Notes: generated by a model from the letters alone, not told the origin. A DNA stretch of 64,000 bases from CAIWHR01 sp963708855 (GCA_963708855.1 CAVPUM010000006.1:1-64000); one strand, 5' to 3'. Shown: positions 25,970 through 37,380, counted from the stretch's first letter. A program made the numbers and translations.

Positions 25970-28900
25970 TCAGTGCGTGGCGCCGACGCCGGTCATCTCG
26001 CGCAGGTGCTTCAGGAGCTCGTCTTCCTGGTACGGCTTGCCGAGGAACATATCCACGCCGAGCTCCGCGGCGCGATTGCGATGCTTTTCGGCGGTGCGCG
26101 ACGTGATCATGATGATCGGGATGGAAGCGAACCTGGCGTCGCCCTTGATCGTCTTCGCGAACTCGAATCCGTCCATCCTCGGCATCTCGATGTCGAGCAG
26201 GATGACGTCCGGCGTCTGCTCGGCCAGCAACTGCAGCGCATCCACGCCGTCCTTGGCGGTGGACACGGCGAAGCCCTCGCGCTGCAGCAGGCGGCTCGTG
26301 ATCTTGCGCACCGTCAGCGAGTCGTCGACGATCATCACCATCGGCTGCGTGGACACCGGCGCCACGTGGGCCCGCGGGCGGTCGCCGACCGCGCGCTCGT
26401 CGCTCCCGCCGTCGAACTTCGGAACGTCCGCGCGTGTCGCGAGCTGCACCGGATTGATGATCAGCACGATCTCGCCGGTGCCGAGCACCGTGGCCCCGGA
26501 TATGCCGGACACGCGGGCGAGCTGCGGGCCGATGTTCTTGACGACGACTTCCTGGTTGCCGATCATTTCGTCGACGTGGACGGCCGCGTAGCTCTGGCCG
26601 CTGCGGAGCAGCAGCACCGAGTTGTAGCGCTTCGTCTCCGGATTGTGCGTGTTGTCGCCCAGCAGGCGCGGCAGGTAGTGGAACGGGTAGGTGCGTCCCT
26701 GCCATTCGACCTTGCGCTGGATGTAGATGTCGAGCAGCGCCTGCGACTTCATCTGCTGCACCTGCTCGACCATCGGCGCGGGCAGCGCCCACAGCCGCCC
26801 GCCCGCCCGCACCATCACCGCCTGCGCGACGGCGAGCGTCAGGGGCAGCATGAGCACGAAGCGCGTACCCTGTCCCGCGTTCGACGCGACCTCCACCCGT
26901 CCGCCGAGCGCGGCGATCTCGCTGCGGACCACGTCCATGCCGATGCCGCGTCCGGAAATCTGCGTGACCTTCGCCGCCGTCGAGAAGCCGGCGGCGAAGA
27001 GGAATTCGACGAGCTGCGCGTCGGTCGGCGTCGCATCCGGCGGCAGCAGCCCGAGCGCGACGCTGCGATTGCGGACGCGCTCGAAATCGACGCCCGCGCC
27101 GTCGTCGGCGATTTCGATCACCACCTCGTTGCCCACCTGACGCACCGTCACGGTGATCTCGCCGGTCTCCGGCTTGCCGGCCCGGCGGCGCGCCTCGCGC
27201 GACTCGATGCCGTGATCGAGCGCGTTGCGCAGCAGGTGTTCGAGCGGACCGACGAGCTTTTCCAGCACCGAACGGTCGAGCTCGACCTGGCTGCCCTTGA
27301 TCTCCAGGTTGGCGCGCTTGTCGAGCTCCTTCGCCGTCGCCCGCAGGATGCGGTACAGGCGCTCCGACAGGCTGCCGAACGGGACCGTGCGGATCGCAAA
27401 GAGCCGTTGCGACACCTCGCGCGACATCCGCGCCTGCGCCAGCAATGCCGCATCCGCATCGTCCAGATTCTTGAGCAGCGACTGCTGCACGGTCGACACG
27501 TCGTTGATGCCTTCGGCCAGCGAACGCGTCAGTTCCTGGAAACGTGTGTAGCGATCGAATTCGAGCGGGTCGAACTCGCCGTCCTGCTCCTGCAGGTGCA
27601 TCTGCGACTGGATCTGCGATTCCGCCTGGATCTCGATTTCGCGCACCTGGCTGCGCAGGCGGATCACGCTGCCGGTCAATTCCAGCAGGTTGGATTTGAG
27701 CGCGCGCAGCTCGCCTTCGACGCGGGCGCGCGCGATGGCCACCTCGCCGGCTTCGTTCACCAGGCGGTCGATCGTGTCCGCGCGCACGCGCAACTGCGCG
27801 CGCGCGCCGGTTTCGAGTTCGGGCACCGGTTCCGTGCGCGGCGCGACGGGCGCCGCCGCGGGTGTCGTCATCGCGGCAGGCGCGGGGATCGCGGACGCCG
27901 CGGGGCGAGCGGTACGACGATCGGGCGCTCCGGCACGGGCGGCGCCGCGGGCGTGGCGAGCGCCACCGGCTGCGGTGGCACGGCCGCCAGTTGCACCTCG
28001 GATTCGGGTTCGCGGCGCGGGCTCCGCCACTTCCTCGGCAGCGGTGACCCATGGCAGCGGCACGTCGAACCGGCCCTGGCGCAGGCCGTCGAGCACGAAG
28101 GCGATGTTGTCCAGGTCCTCGTCCAACGCATCGAACAGCGCCGGCGATGGTCGCGCGGGCGCCTCGCCTTCGAGCAGCCGCGATTCCATCAGGTGCGCGA
28201 GTTCGCCCAAGCGCATCGCGCCGGCCATGCGCGCGCTGCCCTTGAACGTGTGCAGCGTGCGTCGCAGCTGCGCGGCAGGCTCGACGTCAGGGGGGTTGCG
28301 CCGCCATGCACGCAGCTCCTCGCCTGCCTGCGGGAACAACTCGGCCGCCTCGTCGAGAAAGATCGGCAGCACCTGCGCATCGACGTCGTCGCGGATATCC
28401 GCCAGCGGATCGGCCTGCGGCGTCGGCAACGCGATGTCGGCCTCGTCGATCGCGGTCGCCGCGGGTGCCGCCGTCGCGTGCGCGTCCGGCTCGGCGATGG
28501 CTTCGGCCGGCACGGCCGCGAGCGGCATCCGCGCCGGCGTCGAGGCGACGGCCGGCAATGCGAGGGCTTCGTCGTCGAGCCGCGCCGCAACCAGCGCGGC
28601 CGCCTCGGCGTCGTCCACCTCGGTCGCCGCTTCGTGGCGCAGTTCCTCGAGTTCGCGCTGGATCGCCTGCGCTTCGTCCCTGTCGCCGTGGGTGAAGGCG
28701 TGCTGCGCCTTCACGCGCGCGACCATTTCGCCCAGTCCGGCGATCGCGCGGGCGAGGATCGGCTGCGCGGTGCCCGGCAACGGGGCGCCGCGCTGCTCGA
28801 GCGCGATCAGCGTCTGCTCGAGACCCTTCGCAGTCGTCGCGACCAGCGGAAAGCCGCCGGTGCGATGGATGCCGCACAGCGTATGGCTGGCACGGACCAT

Positions 28901-31850
28901 CGCCGCGCGCGGCACCGCCTGCGAGTCGAACTGCAGGATCGACAGTTCGTTTTCCAGCGTGGCCATGTGCTGGTCGGCCTCGTCGGACAGGATCTTGTAC
29001 AGCGAGCGCGACAGCGTGACCTCGCCGATCGTGATGTCGTCGGACTCCGTGGCCATCACCGGCGCCGATTCCGGTTCCGCCGCCGGCGCCGCCACGTCCG
29101 GCGCGACGATCGGCGAAACTTCGGCGACGAGGGCGGGAAGTCCGTCGATCAGATGCAGCGTCGACGGCGCAGTCGTCACCCCCGCCGGCACGTCGGCCAT
29201 TTCGATCGTTTCGGTAAACGCGTCTCCGGCGGCCAGCGGCGCGTCGTCGGAGGCTTCGAAGCCGAGTTCGGGCAGCTCGATCAGTTCCAGCGCCGGCAGC
29301 GCGCGGCGACGGCGGCGCGACCGGCGCACCGGCCACCTGCGCGGCGGGCCGCGGCAGCTCGATGACGTTCGACGGGATCGCCGCCGGCGGCGCAGGAGCG
29401 GCGACGGGCTCGGCGGGCGGCGCCGCGACGACATGCGGCGGCGGTGCACCACCGGGCAGCTCGCGCTCGACGGCCGCGATGGCCGCATGCAATTCGCGCG
29501 GATCGGCGATCACGCGGCCGTCGTGCGTCAATGCGTCGACCCAGGTCCTGAAGCTGCGATGCGCGGTGTCGACCAACGCGAGCACGGCCGTGGTGACAGG
29601 GCGCTCTTCCTCGATCAGGCGATTGAACACCTTCTCCGCGTCGTAGCCGTACTCGCCCAGCTCGTGGAGGCCCACCATGCGCCCGCTGCCCTTCAGCGTA
29701 TGGAAGCCGCGGCGCACCGTGCGCAGCGCCTCGCGATCGCCCGGATTCTGCGCGAGCGTCCGGTGATTCTCGGCGACGCCGTCCAATACCTCCGCCGCCT
29801 CGAACAGGTAGATTTCGAGCAACTCGCGATCGAGGTCGCTCGCGTCGGTGGCGAGCAGACGCTGCGTCTCCTCGGAAATTTCCGGGACGGGCGCCGACGT
29901 ATCGCGGATCGCCTCGACCGCCGCCGCCAGCCGCGCGGCATCGCCGGCCTCGAGCTCGGCCAGCACCGCGCGGGCCTGCTCGACCAGCTCGGCGTCGCCG
30001 ATGAGTTCCGCGTCGTCGCGCAGGCTCGCGAGCTGCTGCTTCAAGCCGTCGCGTGCCGCCGCGTCGGCGGGCGCGCGATGCACTTCGTCAACGAGTTGCG
30101 GCAGCGCCGCGCGCAATTCCGCGACGGCGGCCTCGACCGAGTCGCGCTCGGGATGCGTTGGCGGCGGCGCCTCGCCCAGTCGCTTGGCGATCAGCGGCGC
30201 GATCAGCCGGTCGCGATCGGGACGCTGCTGCTCGACCGCCTCGATGTAGAAGCCGAGACCGGACAGCGATTCCGCCAGCAGTTCGAGATCGTCGTTGCTG
30301 ACCGGCGCTTCCGGATCGGCATACGTGGCGATCTGCTGCTCGCACAGCTCGAGCAGGCGGTCGGCTTCGTTCAAGCCCAGGATGCGCAGCGCGCCGCGGA
30401 TCTGCGCGCTGTCCTTGGCCAGCGTGGCGAGATCGGCGCGCTTCGTGTTGTCGCGGAAAAAGCCGTCCAGCACCTGTTCGATGTGGCGCAGATTGGCCTG
30501 GATCTCGCGGCCGACCTGCGCCAGCAGCACGCGCTCCTGCGCGCGCTTGCTCATCTCGTCGAGCATCGGCGCCGACGTCGCCGCGAGGCGGCCCTGGCGC
30601 GCCGCGTCCAGCCGGCCCAGCATCGCGTCGACCTGGCTCGGGAACTCCGGCGACAGATTCGAATAGTTCTCGAACGCGCTCTCGGCGAGCAGCAACGCGG
30701 TCGCGTATTCCATCGCCACCGGTTCGGAAACGCCCGTCGCCGGCATCTTGTCCAGGCGCTCGACGAGCGCCGCCGTCAACTTCATCAGCGCGCCGTTGTG
30801 AATCTCGGCGGCCTTGGCATGCACGGAGGCCAGCGTCTGCTTCAGCTTCGGCAGGTTCTCCGCGCGTCCCGACGCCGCCTTGAGCCACGCGTCCTTGGCG
30901 CCCGTCAGCTGCTCGCGCGCTTCGCGCAGCAGCGGCTGCAGGCGTACGACGTCGGCCGACAGCACCTCGGCCGACGGGATGAGTCCGGAAAGCTTGAACG
31001 CGCGCTGCACCGCCTGCACCTGCGGACCGACCGGCGCGCAGATCGCGACGAAATAGAGCACTTCGCGACGCAGGCGGTCGGCGACCTTGGCGCTGCCTTC
31101 GGACACGCGGCGGATCTGCAGATCGACGCGCGCGGAAAGTTGCTTGACGCCGAAGCCGCTGTCGAGACCACCTTCGACCAGGCCCTCGAACATCGCGCCG
31201 ACGGTCCACCAGAATGCGCGCAGGCTGCCCTGCGTCGTGACGTCCTCGATGCCGGCGATCGCGTCGCGCATGGTGGCGGCGCCACCTTCGTCGCCGCGCA
31301 GCCACGCGAGCAGTCCGCGCTGGTACAGCCGGCGCTGCTTGACGAGGAACGATGGCAGCCGGTTGGGCGAGATCGCTTCGCGCGGCGCGATGCGCGGCGC
31401 CCGCGGCGACAGGTCGGGATAGAAGAGATCGGTGGGCGCGACGGCCTTGATGCCGCGCGCGCCCTGCATCGCCTCGTATTCCGGATAGAGCTTGAGCGGC
31501 ACCGGCTGCACGCCGTTGACGAGCTCGTCCAGGAAGATTTTGAGCTTGCGACACGCGCGATCGACGACGTCGCAGCCCGCCGCTGCTTCCCGCGGCGGCA
31601 GGTCCTCGAGGCGCACGAGCTGGCGCTCGAGTTCGTCGGTGAAGGCGACGACGGCGTCCAGCCCGACCATCTGGATGGCGCCGGCCGCCTGGTGCACGTG
31701 CGAGCGGGCGTGCTTGAGCGGCGTTGCGTCCTCGGGACTGGCGCGGAACAGGGCGAGGGCCTCGAGCCCGCGCGACAGTGCCTGGTCGATTTCGCCCTGC
31801 ACCCATGACAGCGGGCCCAGGTCGAATTCGGGAATCGGGTCGTTGGCCAT
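25970..31850 (-). CDS. chpA: Hybrid CheA-type kinase/response regulator of the Pil-Chp system, frameshifted
   Basis: This protein of about 1,950 residues is the kinase core of type IV pilus (twitching) chemosensing. It starts at ATG 31850 (MANDPIPEFDLGPLSWVQGE) with a long N-terminal region. Three phosphotransfer-like Hpt sites follow: FHTLKGSGRMVG (about 29700), SHTLCGIHRTGG (about 28870, Lys replaced by Cys) and HTFKGSARMAG (about 28240). Then come dimerisation and HATPase domains (LRNALDHGIES, ISGRGIGMDVVRSEIAALGG), a CheW domain and a C-terminal receiver (MIVDDSLTVRK, phosphoacceptor Asp in ILLDIEMPRMDG). The frame shifts near 29310. A second, compensating pair at about 28010 and 27890 garbles a proline-rich linker. 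It is the last gene of pilG-H-I-J-chpA. Confidence 0.9.
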
Positions 31851-31860
31851 ATCAGTATTC

Positions 31861-31945
31861 AGGAATCAGGGATCAGGGATCGCGAACAAACCCACAGCAG
31901 GAAGCGCGCCACCGGTTTCCATCTGATCACTGATCCCTGATTCCT
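31861..31945. repeat. Inverted heptamer-like repeats in the pilJ-chpA gap
   Basis: A perfect 16-bp inverted repeat has arms 31861-31876 (aggaatcagggatcag) and 31930-31945. Each arm belongs to a run of degenerate seven-base units (TTCAGGA, ATCAGGG, ATCAGGG on the left; TGATCAC, TGATCCC, TGATTCC on the right). It fills the 105-bp gap between chpA and pilJ within one operon, so it would be transcribed as a hairpin. Confidence 0.75.
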
Positions 31946-31955
31946 CGATCCCTGT

Positions 31956-34154
31956 CTACACCTTGAAGCCGGCGACGGAGGAACGCAGCTCGGCGGCGAG
32001 CTTGGTGAGCTGGCCGATGGACACGTTCGTCTGTTTCGTGCCCTCGGTGGTTTCCTCGGTGATCTTCAGGATGCCCTGCATGCCGCGCGTCACGTCGGTG
32101 ACGGACGTCGACTGCATCTGCGTCTGCGCCGAGATCCGCGAGATCAGGTCGGCGAGGTCGCGCGACACCTTCTGGATCTCCGTCAGCGCCTGGCCGGCGG
32201 CGTCGGAAAGCTTCGTTCCCTCGACCACGCCGACCGTCGACTTCTCCATGGCGGCGACCGCATCCTGGGTGTCCGCCTGAATGGTCTTCACGATCGCCTC
32301 GATCTGCTTGGTCGCCTCGCCGGAGCGTTCCGCGAGGCGCTGCACTTCCTCGGCCACCACCGTGAAGCCGCGGCCCGCCTCGCCGGCGGACGCCGCCTGG
32401 ATCGCGGCGTTCAGCGCGAGCACGTTCGTCTGTTCGGTGATGTCCGAGATCAGTTCGACGATCTCGCCGATTTCCATCGACGATTCGCCGAGGCGCTTGA
32501 TCCGCTTGGACGTATCCTGGATCTGCGAGCGGATTTCGTTCATCCCGGCGATCTGGCTTTGCACGACCACGCCGCCTTTTTCGGCGGCCGCGAGCGACTG
32601 CTGCGCCACGCGCGCCGACTGGCTCGCCGTCTGCGACACCTCGTTGATCGACTGCGCCATCTGCAGCACCGATGCGGACGCCTGCTGGATCTCGCGGTTC
32701 TGCCGCTGCGACGCTTCGTACAGCCGGTTGGAGATCGCCTGCGTCTCCTGGGTCGCCTTCGTCACCTGGTCGGTCGCCGAGTTGATGCCGCGCACCAGCG
32801 TGCGCAACTCCTCGATCGTGAAGTTGATGGAGTCGGCGATCGCGCCCGTCACGTCCTCGGTCACCGAGGCCTGCACCGTCAGGTCGCCGTCGGCCAGGTT
32901 GCCCATCTCGTTCAGCAGCCGCAGGATGGCCTCCTGGTTCCGCTTGTTCTCGCCTTCGCTCTCCAGCGCCCGGACCCGCGCGTCGTCGAGGAATACCTTG
33001 CCGAGCAGCAGCAGCGCGACCAGCGCCAGCACCGCGAACAGGATGGCCACCCCCAGCGTCCATTTGCGCGCCGGGCTGGCCTCGTAATTCTCGGCGAGCT
33101 TCGTCGTGTCGATCAGCAGCGGCTCGGCCTCGGTGTTGATCCCGCGGGCGGCCTGCTTGGCGACGACGAGGCGCGGCATGTTGGAGAGAATCGCGTTGAT
33201 GCCGCCCTCGTAGGCGGCGAAGCGCTTCTGCAGGTCGACCAGCGTCGCACGTGCGTCCTCGCTGCGCACGGCCGGGAGACGCAGCGCTTCGCTGCCCTTC
33301 GTCAGGCCCGCGAGGATGTCGCGGAACGTGCCGGCGTCCTTGCCCAGCAGGAACGCCACTTCCGGATCGATTTCATCGGACGAGGCCAGCGTGTTGGCAT
33401 TTTTCGCGATGCGTTGCGACAGCACGGCAAGCTGGTTCGTGTAGTCGATTTCGCGCAGGCTGCCGCCGCTCTGCCCGATCTGCGCCGCCGCCTGTTGCGC
33501 GAGTTCGAGCAGCGCGCTGTTCCCCGAGTTGAGCGCGTCGAGCCCCTTGGCCAGCGACGTCAGGCTCGTTTCGTTGGCGATCAGCCGGTCGGCGGCGACG
33601 TCGACGCGCTCCCAGCGCTGCTTCACGTCGGTCAGCAGCTTGACGGAAGTCTCGTCCTGCGCGACGTCGAGACTGACGCCACGCACGGTACCGCCGTTCA
33701 ACAGCGCGTCGAGGTTGGCCTTGAAGCGCTCCCGGCTGTCCTTGACCGCGGTGAAACCCGCGACCTGGCCCTGCGCCGCCAGCGCGCTGCCGCGCGCCAG
33801 GCGCTGCGACAGCATCTGCATTTCGGTCGCCGTGGAGGAGGCCGCGCTCCCCTGCGTCGACTGGCGGCCGTCCAGGAACACCATCAGCGCCGCGAACACG
33901 AGGAACGTCACCATCAGCACGCCGAGCGTCTGGAACTGCTTGGTGACGGGCAGGTTGCCGATCAGCGGCAGCCGCTTCGGCATCGCCATGTTGGCGGTGG
34001 CGGACCGCAGCTGCTCCATGATGGACACCGAGGCCAGCGGGTCGTACCCCGGCTGCGCCTGGCCCATCTTGACCTGCGTGGTCGGCATGTCGAGCGCGGC
34101 GTCCGAAGGCTTCGCCTTCTCGCCGCCGAAAAGATTCCCCAATTTCAGCGCCAT
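31956..34154 (-). CDS. pilJ: Methyl-accepting chemotaxis protein PilJ
   Basis: This intact 732-residue transducer of the Pil-Chp pathway has a cytoplasmic N-terminus, TM1 near residues 74-94 (LGVLMVTFLVFAALMVFLDG) and a periplasmic sensing region of about 270 residues with PilJ-type repeats (EMQMLSQRLARGSALAAQG, TNQLAVLSQRIAKNANTL). TM2 lies near 365-390, followed by a HAMP region and the signalling hairpin with EQTNVLALNAAIQAASAGEA. It senses pilus or surface state and drives ChpA. It lies 42 bp downstream of pilI. Confidence 0.95.
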   Translation of the reverse strand: MALKLGNLFGGEKAKPSDAALDMPTTQVKMGQAQPGYDPLASVSIMEQLRSATANMAMPKRLPLIGNLPVTKQFQTLGVLMVTFLVFAALMVFLDGRQSTQGSAASSTATEMQMLSQRLARGSALAAQGQVAGFTAVKDSRERFKANLDALLNGGTVRGVSLDVAQDETSVKLLTDVKQRWERVDVAADRLIANETSLTSLAKGLDALNSGNSALLELAQQAAAQIGQSGGSLREIDYTNQLAVLSQRIAKNANTLASSDEIDPEVAFLLGKDAGTFRDILAGLTKGSEALRLPAVRSEDARATLVDLQKRFAAYEGGINAILSNMPRLVVAKQAARGINTEAEPLLIDTTKLAENYEASPARKWTLGVAILFAVLALVALLLLGKVFLDDARVRALESEGENKRNQEAILRLLNEMGNLADGDLTVQASVTEDVTGAIADSINFTIEELRTLVRGINSATDQVTKATQETQAISNRLYEASQRQNREIQQASASVLQMAQSINEVSQTASQSARVAQQSLAAAEKGGVVVQSQIAGMNEIRSQIQDTSKRIKRLGESSMEIGEIVELISDITEQTNVLALNAAIQAASAGEAGRGFTVVAEEVQRLAERSGEATKQIEAIVKTIQADTQDAVAAMEKSTVGVVEGTKLSDAAGQALTEIQKVSRDLADLISRISAQTQMQSTSVTDVTRGMQGILKITEETTEGTKQTNVSIGQLTKLAAELRSSVAGFKV

Positions 34155-34196
34155 TGCTTGTCTCCTGGTGCGTAACGTGTCGTCACGCCCTCGTGC

Positions 34197-34718
34197 CTAT
34201 GTTCCGACTTGCAGGAACGCGGGGTCCCGCGCAAGGACCGCAAGATCGATTTCCTGCCATGCGTTGCCGTCGCCGTCCATCCACCGTTGCGCGTACCAGG
34301 CCGGCACGTCCTGCGGCGGCGCTGCCGGCGCCAGCTCGGCGACGTTGCGCAGGCCGAGCACGCGATGGACGACAACGCCGACGTGCATATCGCCGGTCCG
34401 CGGCCCGAACAGCACGAGCCGCGCCTGTCCGCCGCCCGGCGGCGTGTCGCGCGCCAGGAACTTCGCGAAGTCGACGACGCTGTACAGGTTGCCGCGGATG
34501 TTGGCGACCCCGAGAAACCAGTGCCGCGTCAGCGGCACGGGCACGATTTCCGGCAGCGTCACCACTTCTCCGGCATCGGAGAGCTTGATCAGCCAGCGAT
34601 CGCCGCCGGCGGACAACCCGAGCCGCGACGACTCCACCTGCGCCGCCGTCTTGGTGGCGAGGCGTGCCGCGAGTTCCTGCTGGAACGTGCGGAGGTCGAG
34701 TTTCGCGGCGCGGGCCAT
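34197..34718 (-). CDS. pilI: Chemotaxis coupling protein PilI (CheW-like)
   Basis: This 173-residue CheW-domain protein contains WLIKLSDAGEVVTLPEI and the conserved FLGVANIRGNLYSVVDFAKF near residue 70. The family links PilJ to the ChpA kinase in the cytosol. It starts at ATG 34718, 20 bp after pilH. Confidence 0.92.
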   Translation of the reverse strand: MARAAKLDLRTFQQELAARLATKTAAQVESSRLGLSAGGDRWLIKLSDAGEVVTLPEIVPVPLTRHWFLGVANIRGNLYSVVDFAKFLARDTPPGGGQARLVLFGPRTGDMHVGVVVHRVLGLRNVAELAPAAPPQDVPAWYAQRWMDGDGNAWQEIDLAVLARDPAFLQVGT

Positions 34719-34738
34719 GGTCGTGTGCGCTGTCGCCG

Positions 34739-35104
34739 TCAGCCGATGGCCGCGATCTTCTCGAGCAGCTCGTCCCGGTTCACGGGCTTGACGATGTAGT
34801 CGCGCGCACCCTGGCGCATGCCCCAGATCTTGTCCGTTTCCTGGCTCTTCGACGTGCAGAGGATGATCGGGATGGACCGGGTGTCGGGATCGCGGCTGAT
34901 CGCGCGCGTGGCCTGGAAGCCGTTCAATCCCGGCATCACCACGTCCATCAGGATGAGGTCGGGCTTGAGCGATTTCGCCTTCAGTATGGCGTCCTCGCCG
35001 TTGTCGCTCGCCACCACCTCGAAACCGGACTTCGTCAGCATGTCGTTCAGCACATGCCGCTCGGTCGGCGAATCATCGACGATAAGTATTTTGCGGATTG
35101 CCAT
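34739..35104 (-). CDS. pilH: Twitching motility response regulator PilH
   Basis: This 121-residue single-domain receiver opens MAIRKILIVDDSPTERHVL. The phosphoacceptor Asp is near residue 52 in LILMDVVMPGLNG, the Thr/Ser switch in LCTSKS and the Lys in YIVKPV. PilH is a phosphate sink or retraction regulator in Pil-Chp systems. The order pilG, pilH supports the assignment. Confidence 0.92.
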   Translation of the reverse strand: MAIRKILIVDDSPTERHVLNDMLTKSGFEVVASDNGEDAILKAKSLKPDLILMDVVMPGLNGFQATRAISRDPDTRSIPIILCTSKSQETDKIWGMRQGARDYIVKPVNRDELLEKIAAIG

Positions 35105-35180
35105 TTTCCTACCCTGTTCTTTCGCCCCGACAAATTCGCGCGCCAACGTCGACGCGCGGACGCCTTCGGGCCTCCTTCGC

Positions 35181-35579
35181 TCACGCGGCGGCACGGTTCA
35201 CGTGCGCGGCCACGGTCTTGAGGAGGCTCTCTTTGGTGAACGGCTTGGTGAGGTACTGGTCGGATCCCACCATCCGTCCGCGGGCGCGGTCGAAGAGGCC
35301 GTCCTTCGACGACAGCATGATGACCGGCGTCCGCTGGAACTTGGTGTTCTTCTTGATGAGCGCGCACGTCTGGTAGCCATCGAGGCGCGGCATCATGATG
35401 TCGACAAAGACGAGGTCGGGCTGGTGATCGGCGATCTTGGCCAGCGCGTCGAAGCCGTCCTCCGCGAGGATGACCGTGCATCCGGCCTGCAGCAGGAAGA
35501 TCTCCGCGCTGCGGCGAATCGTGTTCGAGTCGTCGATCACCATCACTTTTACACCCTGCAACGGGATCTGTTCTGCCAC
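35181..35579 (-). CDS. pilG: Twitching motility response regulator PilG
   Basis: This 132-residue receiver starts at GTG 35579 behind a G-rich AGGGGG site. It contains VKVMVIDDSNTIRRSAEIFL, the phosphoacceptor in FVDIMMPRLDGYQ near residue 58, MLSSKDGLFDRARGRMVGSD and YLTKPF. These match PilG closely. PilG promotes pilus extension when phosphorylated by ChpA. It is the first gene of the operon. Confidence 0.93.
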   Translation of the reverse strand: MAEQIPLQGVKVMVIDDSNTIRRSAEIFLLQAGCTVILAEDGFDALAKIADHQPDLVFVDIMMPRLDGYQTCALIKKNTKFQRTPVIMLSSKDGLFDRARGRMVGSDQYLTKPFTKESLLKTVAAHVNRAAA

Positions 35580-35807
35580 GTGATGCCCCCTGCCCCATCC
35601 GACTGCAGTAGCGGCGCGCCCATTGGCGCCCGCACTTGTCGTGTTCAAGTCTGCCACGGCACAAGCGTTGTGCCTAGAGCATAAAGCTTGCCGGAATAGG
35701 CTTGCCGGGCCCAAATCGCAAAAAAAGCAACACTGCGGAAAATTTCGGGCCGGAAAAGTGCCGCGTTGCGGCAAGGAATGCCGTGTGGCGGCGAAGCCAA
35801 ACCGCCG
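35580..35807 (-). promoter_or_regulatory. Upstream region of the pilG operon with palindrome
   Basis: This 228-bp gap lies between ilvA (ending at 35808) and pilG. A perfect inverted repeat GGCACAAGCGTTGTGCC (35658-35674; 7-bp arms, 3-nt centre) lies about 80 bp before pilG. On the minus strand a direct repeat CCGGCAAGC occurs twice within 30 bp, next to a TATGCT. The promoter must be here, but no convincing -35/-10 pair stands out. Confidence 0.35.
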
Positions 35808-37323
35808 TCAGCGGCCAAGAAACAGCCGGTAGGCAGGATTCGCGGATTCGTCAACGTACGTGTAGCCAAGACGATCGAGAAAACGCCGGAAATCTGCCTT
35901 GTCCGACGGTGGAACCTGCATCCCGACCAGTACGCGCCCGTAATCGGCGCCATGGTTGCGATAGTGGAAGAGGCTGATGTTCCAGCCGGCGCTCATGCTG
36001 TCCAGGAAGCGCAGCAAGGCGCCGGGACGCTCGGGAAACTCGAAACGGTAGAGGATCTCGTGCTCCGCCTCCGGCGCGTGGCCGCCGACCAGGTGCCGGA
36101 CGTGCAGCTTGGCCATCTCGTTGTCCGACAGGTCGTACGCCTCGATCCGGTGCTTGCGGAACGACGCCAGCAATTCGGCCGTGGCCCGCCGGTCGGCCAC
36201 TTCGACGCCGACGAACAGGTGCGCCGCCGACGCGTTGGAATAGCGATAGTTGAACTCGGTGACGTTGCGGTTGCCGAGCAGGCCGCAGAATTCGCGGAAA
36301 CTGCCGGGGCGCTCCGGGATCGTCACGGCGAAGATCGCCTCGCGCGCCTCGCCCAGCTCGGCGCGTTCGGCGACGAAGCGCAGGCGATCGAAGTTCATGT
36401 TCGCGCCGCAGGCGATCGCGACGAACGTGCGGTCGCGGACGCGATGGCGCTCGCACCAGCGTCTTGATGCCGGCCACCGACAACGCGCCGGCGGGCTCGA
36501 GGATCGAGCGCGTGTCCTCGAACACGTCCTTGATCGCGGCGCAGATCGCGTCGGTGTCCACGGTGATCATCTCGTCGACGTACAGCCGCGCGAGCCGGAA
36601 CGTCTCCTTGCCCACCTGCTTGACGGCCACGCCGTCGGCGAAGAGGCCAACGTGCGGCAGCGCCACGCGGCGGCCGGCCGCGAGCGACCGCGTCATCGCA
36701 TCGGAGTCGACCGGCTGCACGCCGATCACCTTGATCTCGGGCCGCACGTGCTTCACGTAGGCCGCGATGCCCGAGATCAGCCCGCCGCCGCCGACGGCGA
36801 CGAAGATGGCATCGATCGGGCCCTGGCACTGGCGCAGGATCTCCATGCCGATCGTGCCCTGGCCGGCGATGACGTCGGGGTCGTCGTACGGGTGGACGAA
36901 CGCGGCGCCGTTGGTCTTTTGCAGCCGCTGCGCCTCTTCATACGCGTCGCTGTAGGAGTCACCGTGAAGCACGACGGCCGCGCCGCGCGCCTCCACCGCG
37001 GCGATCTTGATGTGCGGCGTCGTCACCGGCATCACGATCGTCGCGTGGCAGCGCATGCGCTGCGCGGCCAGCGCGACACCCTGCGCGTGATTGCCGGCGG
37101 AGGCGGCGATGACGCCCTTCGCGCGCTCCGCCACCGTCAGGTGCGCCATCTTGTTGTACGCGCCGCGCAGCTTGAACGAGAACACCGATTGCTGATCCTC
37201 GCGCTTCAGCAGCACGCGGTTGTGAAGGCGCCGTGACAGGGTCGTGGCCTCGTCCAGCGCCGACTCGCTCGCCACGTCGTAGACCTTCGCGGTCAGGATT
37301 TTCTGCAGGTAGTCGATTGCCAT
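35808..37323 (-). CDS. ilvA: Threonine ammonia-lyase, biosynthetic, frameshifted
   Basis: This PLP enzyme of about 505 residues deaminates threonine to 2-oxobutanoate for isoleucine synthesis. It starts at ATG 37323 (MAIDYLQKILTAKVYDV). The PLP lysine lies in SVFSFKLRGAYNKM near residue 50, the phosphate loop in AASAGNHAQGVA, and the glycine-rich loop in VAVGGGGLISGI. The frame shifts near 36455. The other frame continues with ACGANMNFDRLRFVAERAEL and two ACT-like regulatory domains (FAVTIPERPGSFREFCGLLG, RFEFPERPGALLRFLDSM), which bind isoleucine/valine in the family. One indel explains the break. Confidence 0.92.
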
Positions 37324-37380
37324 AGCGAAGGGAGGTTAGCAGGAATGTCCGGCACGGGGACCGAGGGGGTTAATCCGACC

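Noticed and set aside
25742..29365. 1207-residue open frame on the + strand opposite chpA
   Set aside because: It is a shadow of the GC-rich minus-strand gene: arginine, aspartate and histidine-rich with no motif, while the minus strand carries clear CheA domains. The same applies to long antisense frames at 2576-3958, 9388-11757, 18681-21185, 23585-25726, 27690-31808 and 60180-62192.
35580..35807. Sigma-54 promoter upstream of pilG
   Set aside because: TGGCAGACTTGAAC is the nearest match but lacks the GC/TGC core at the required spacing.
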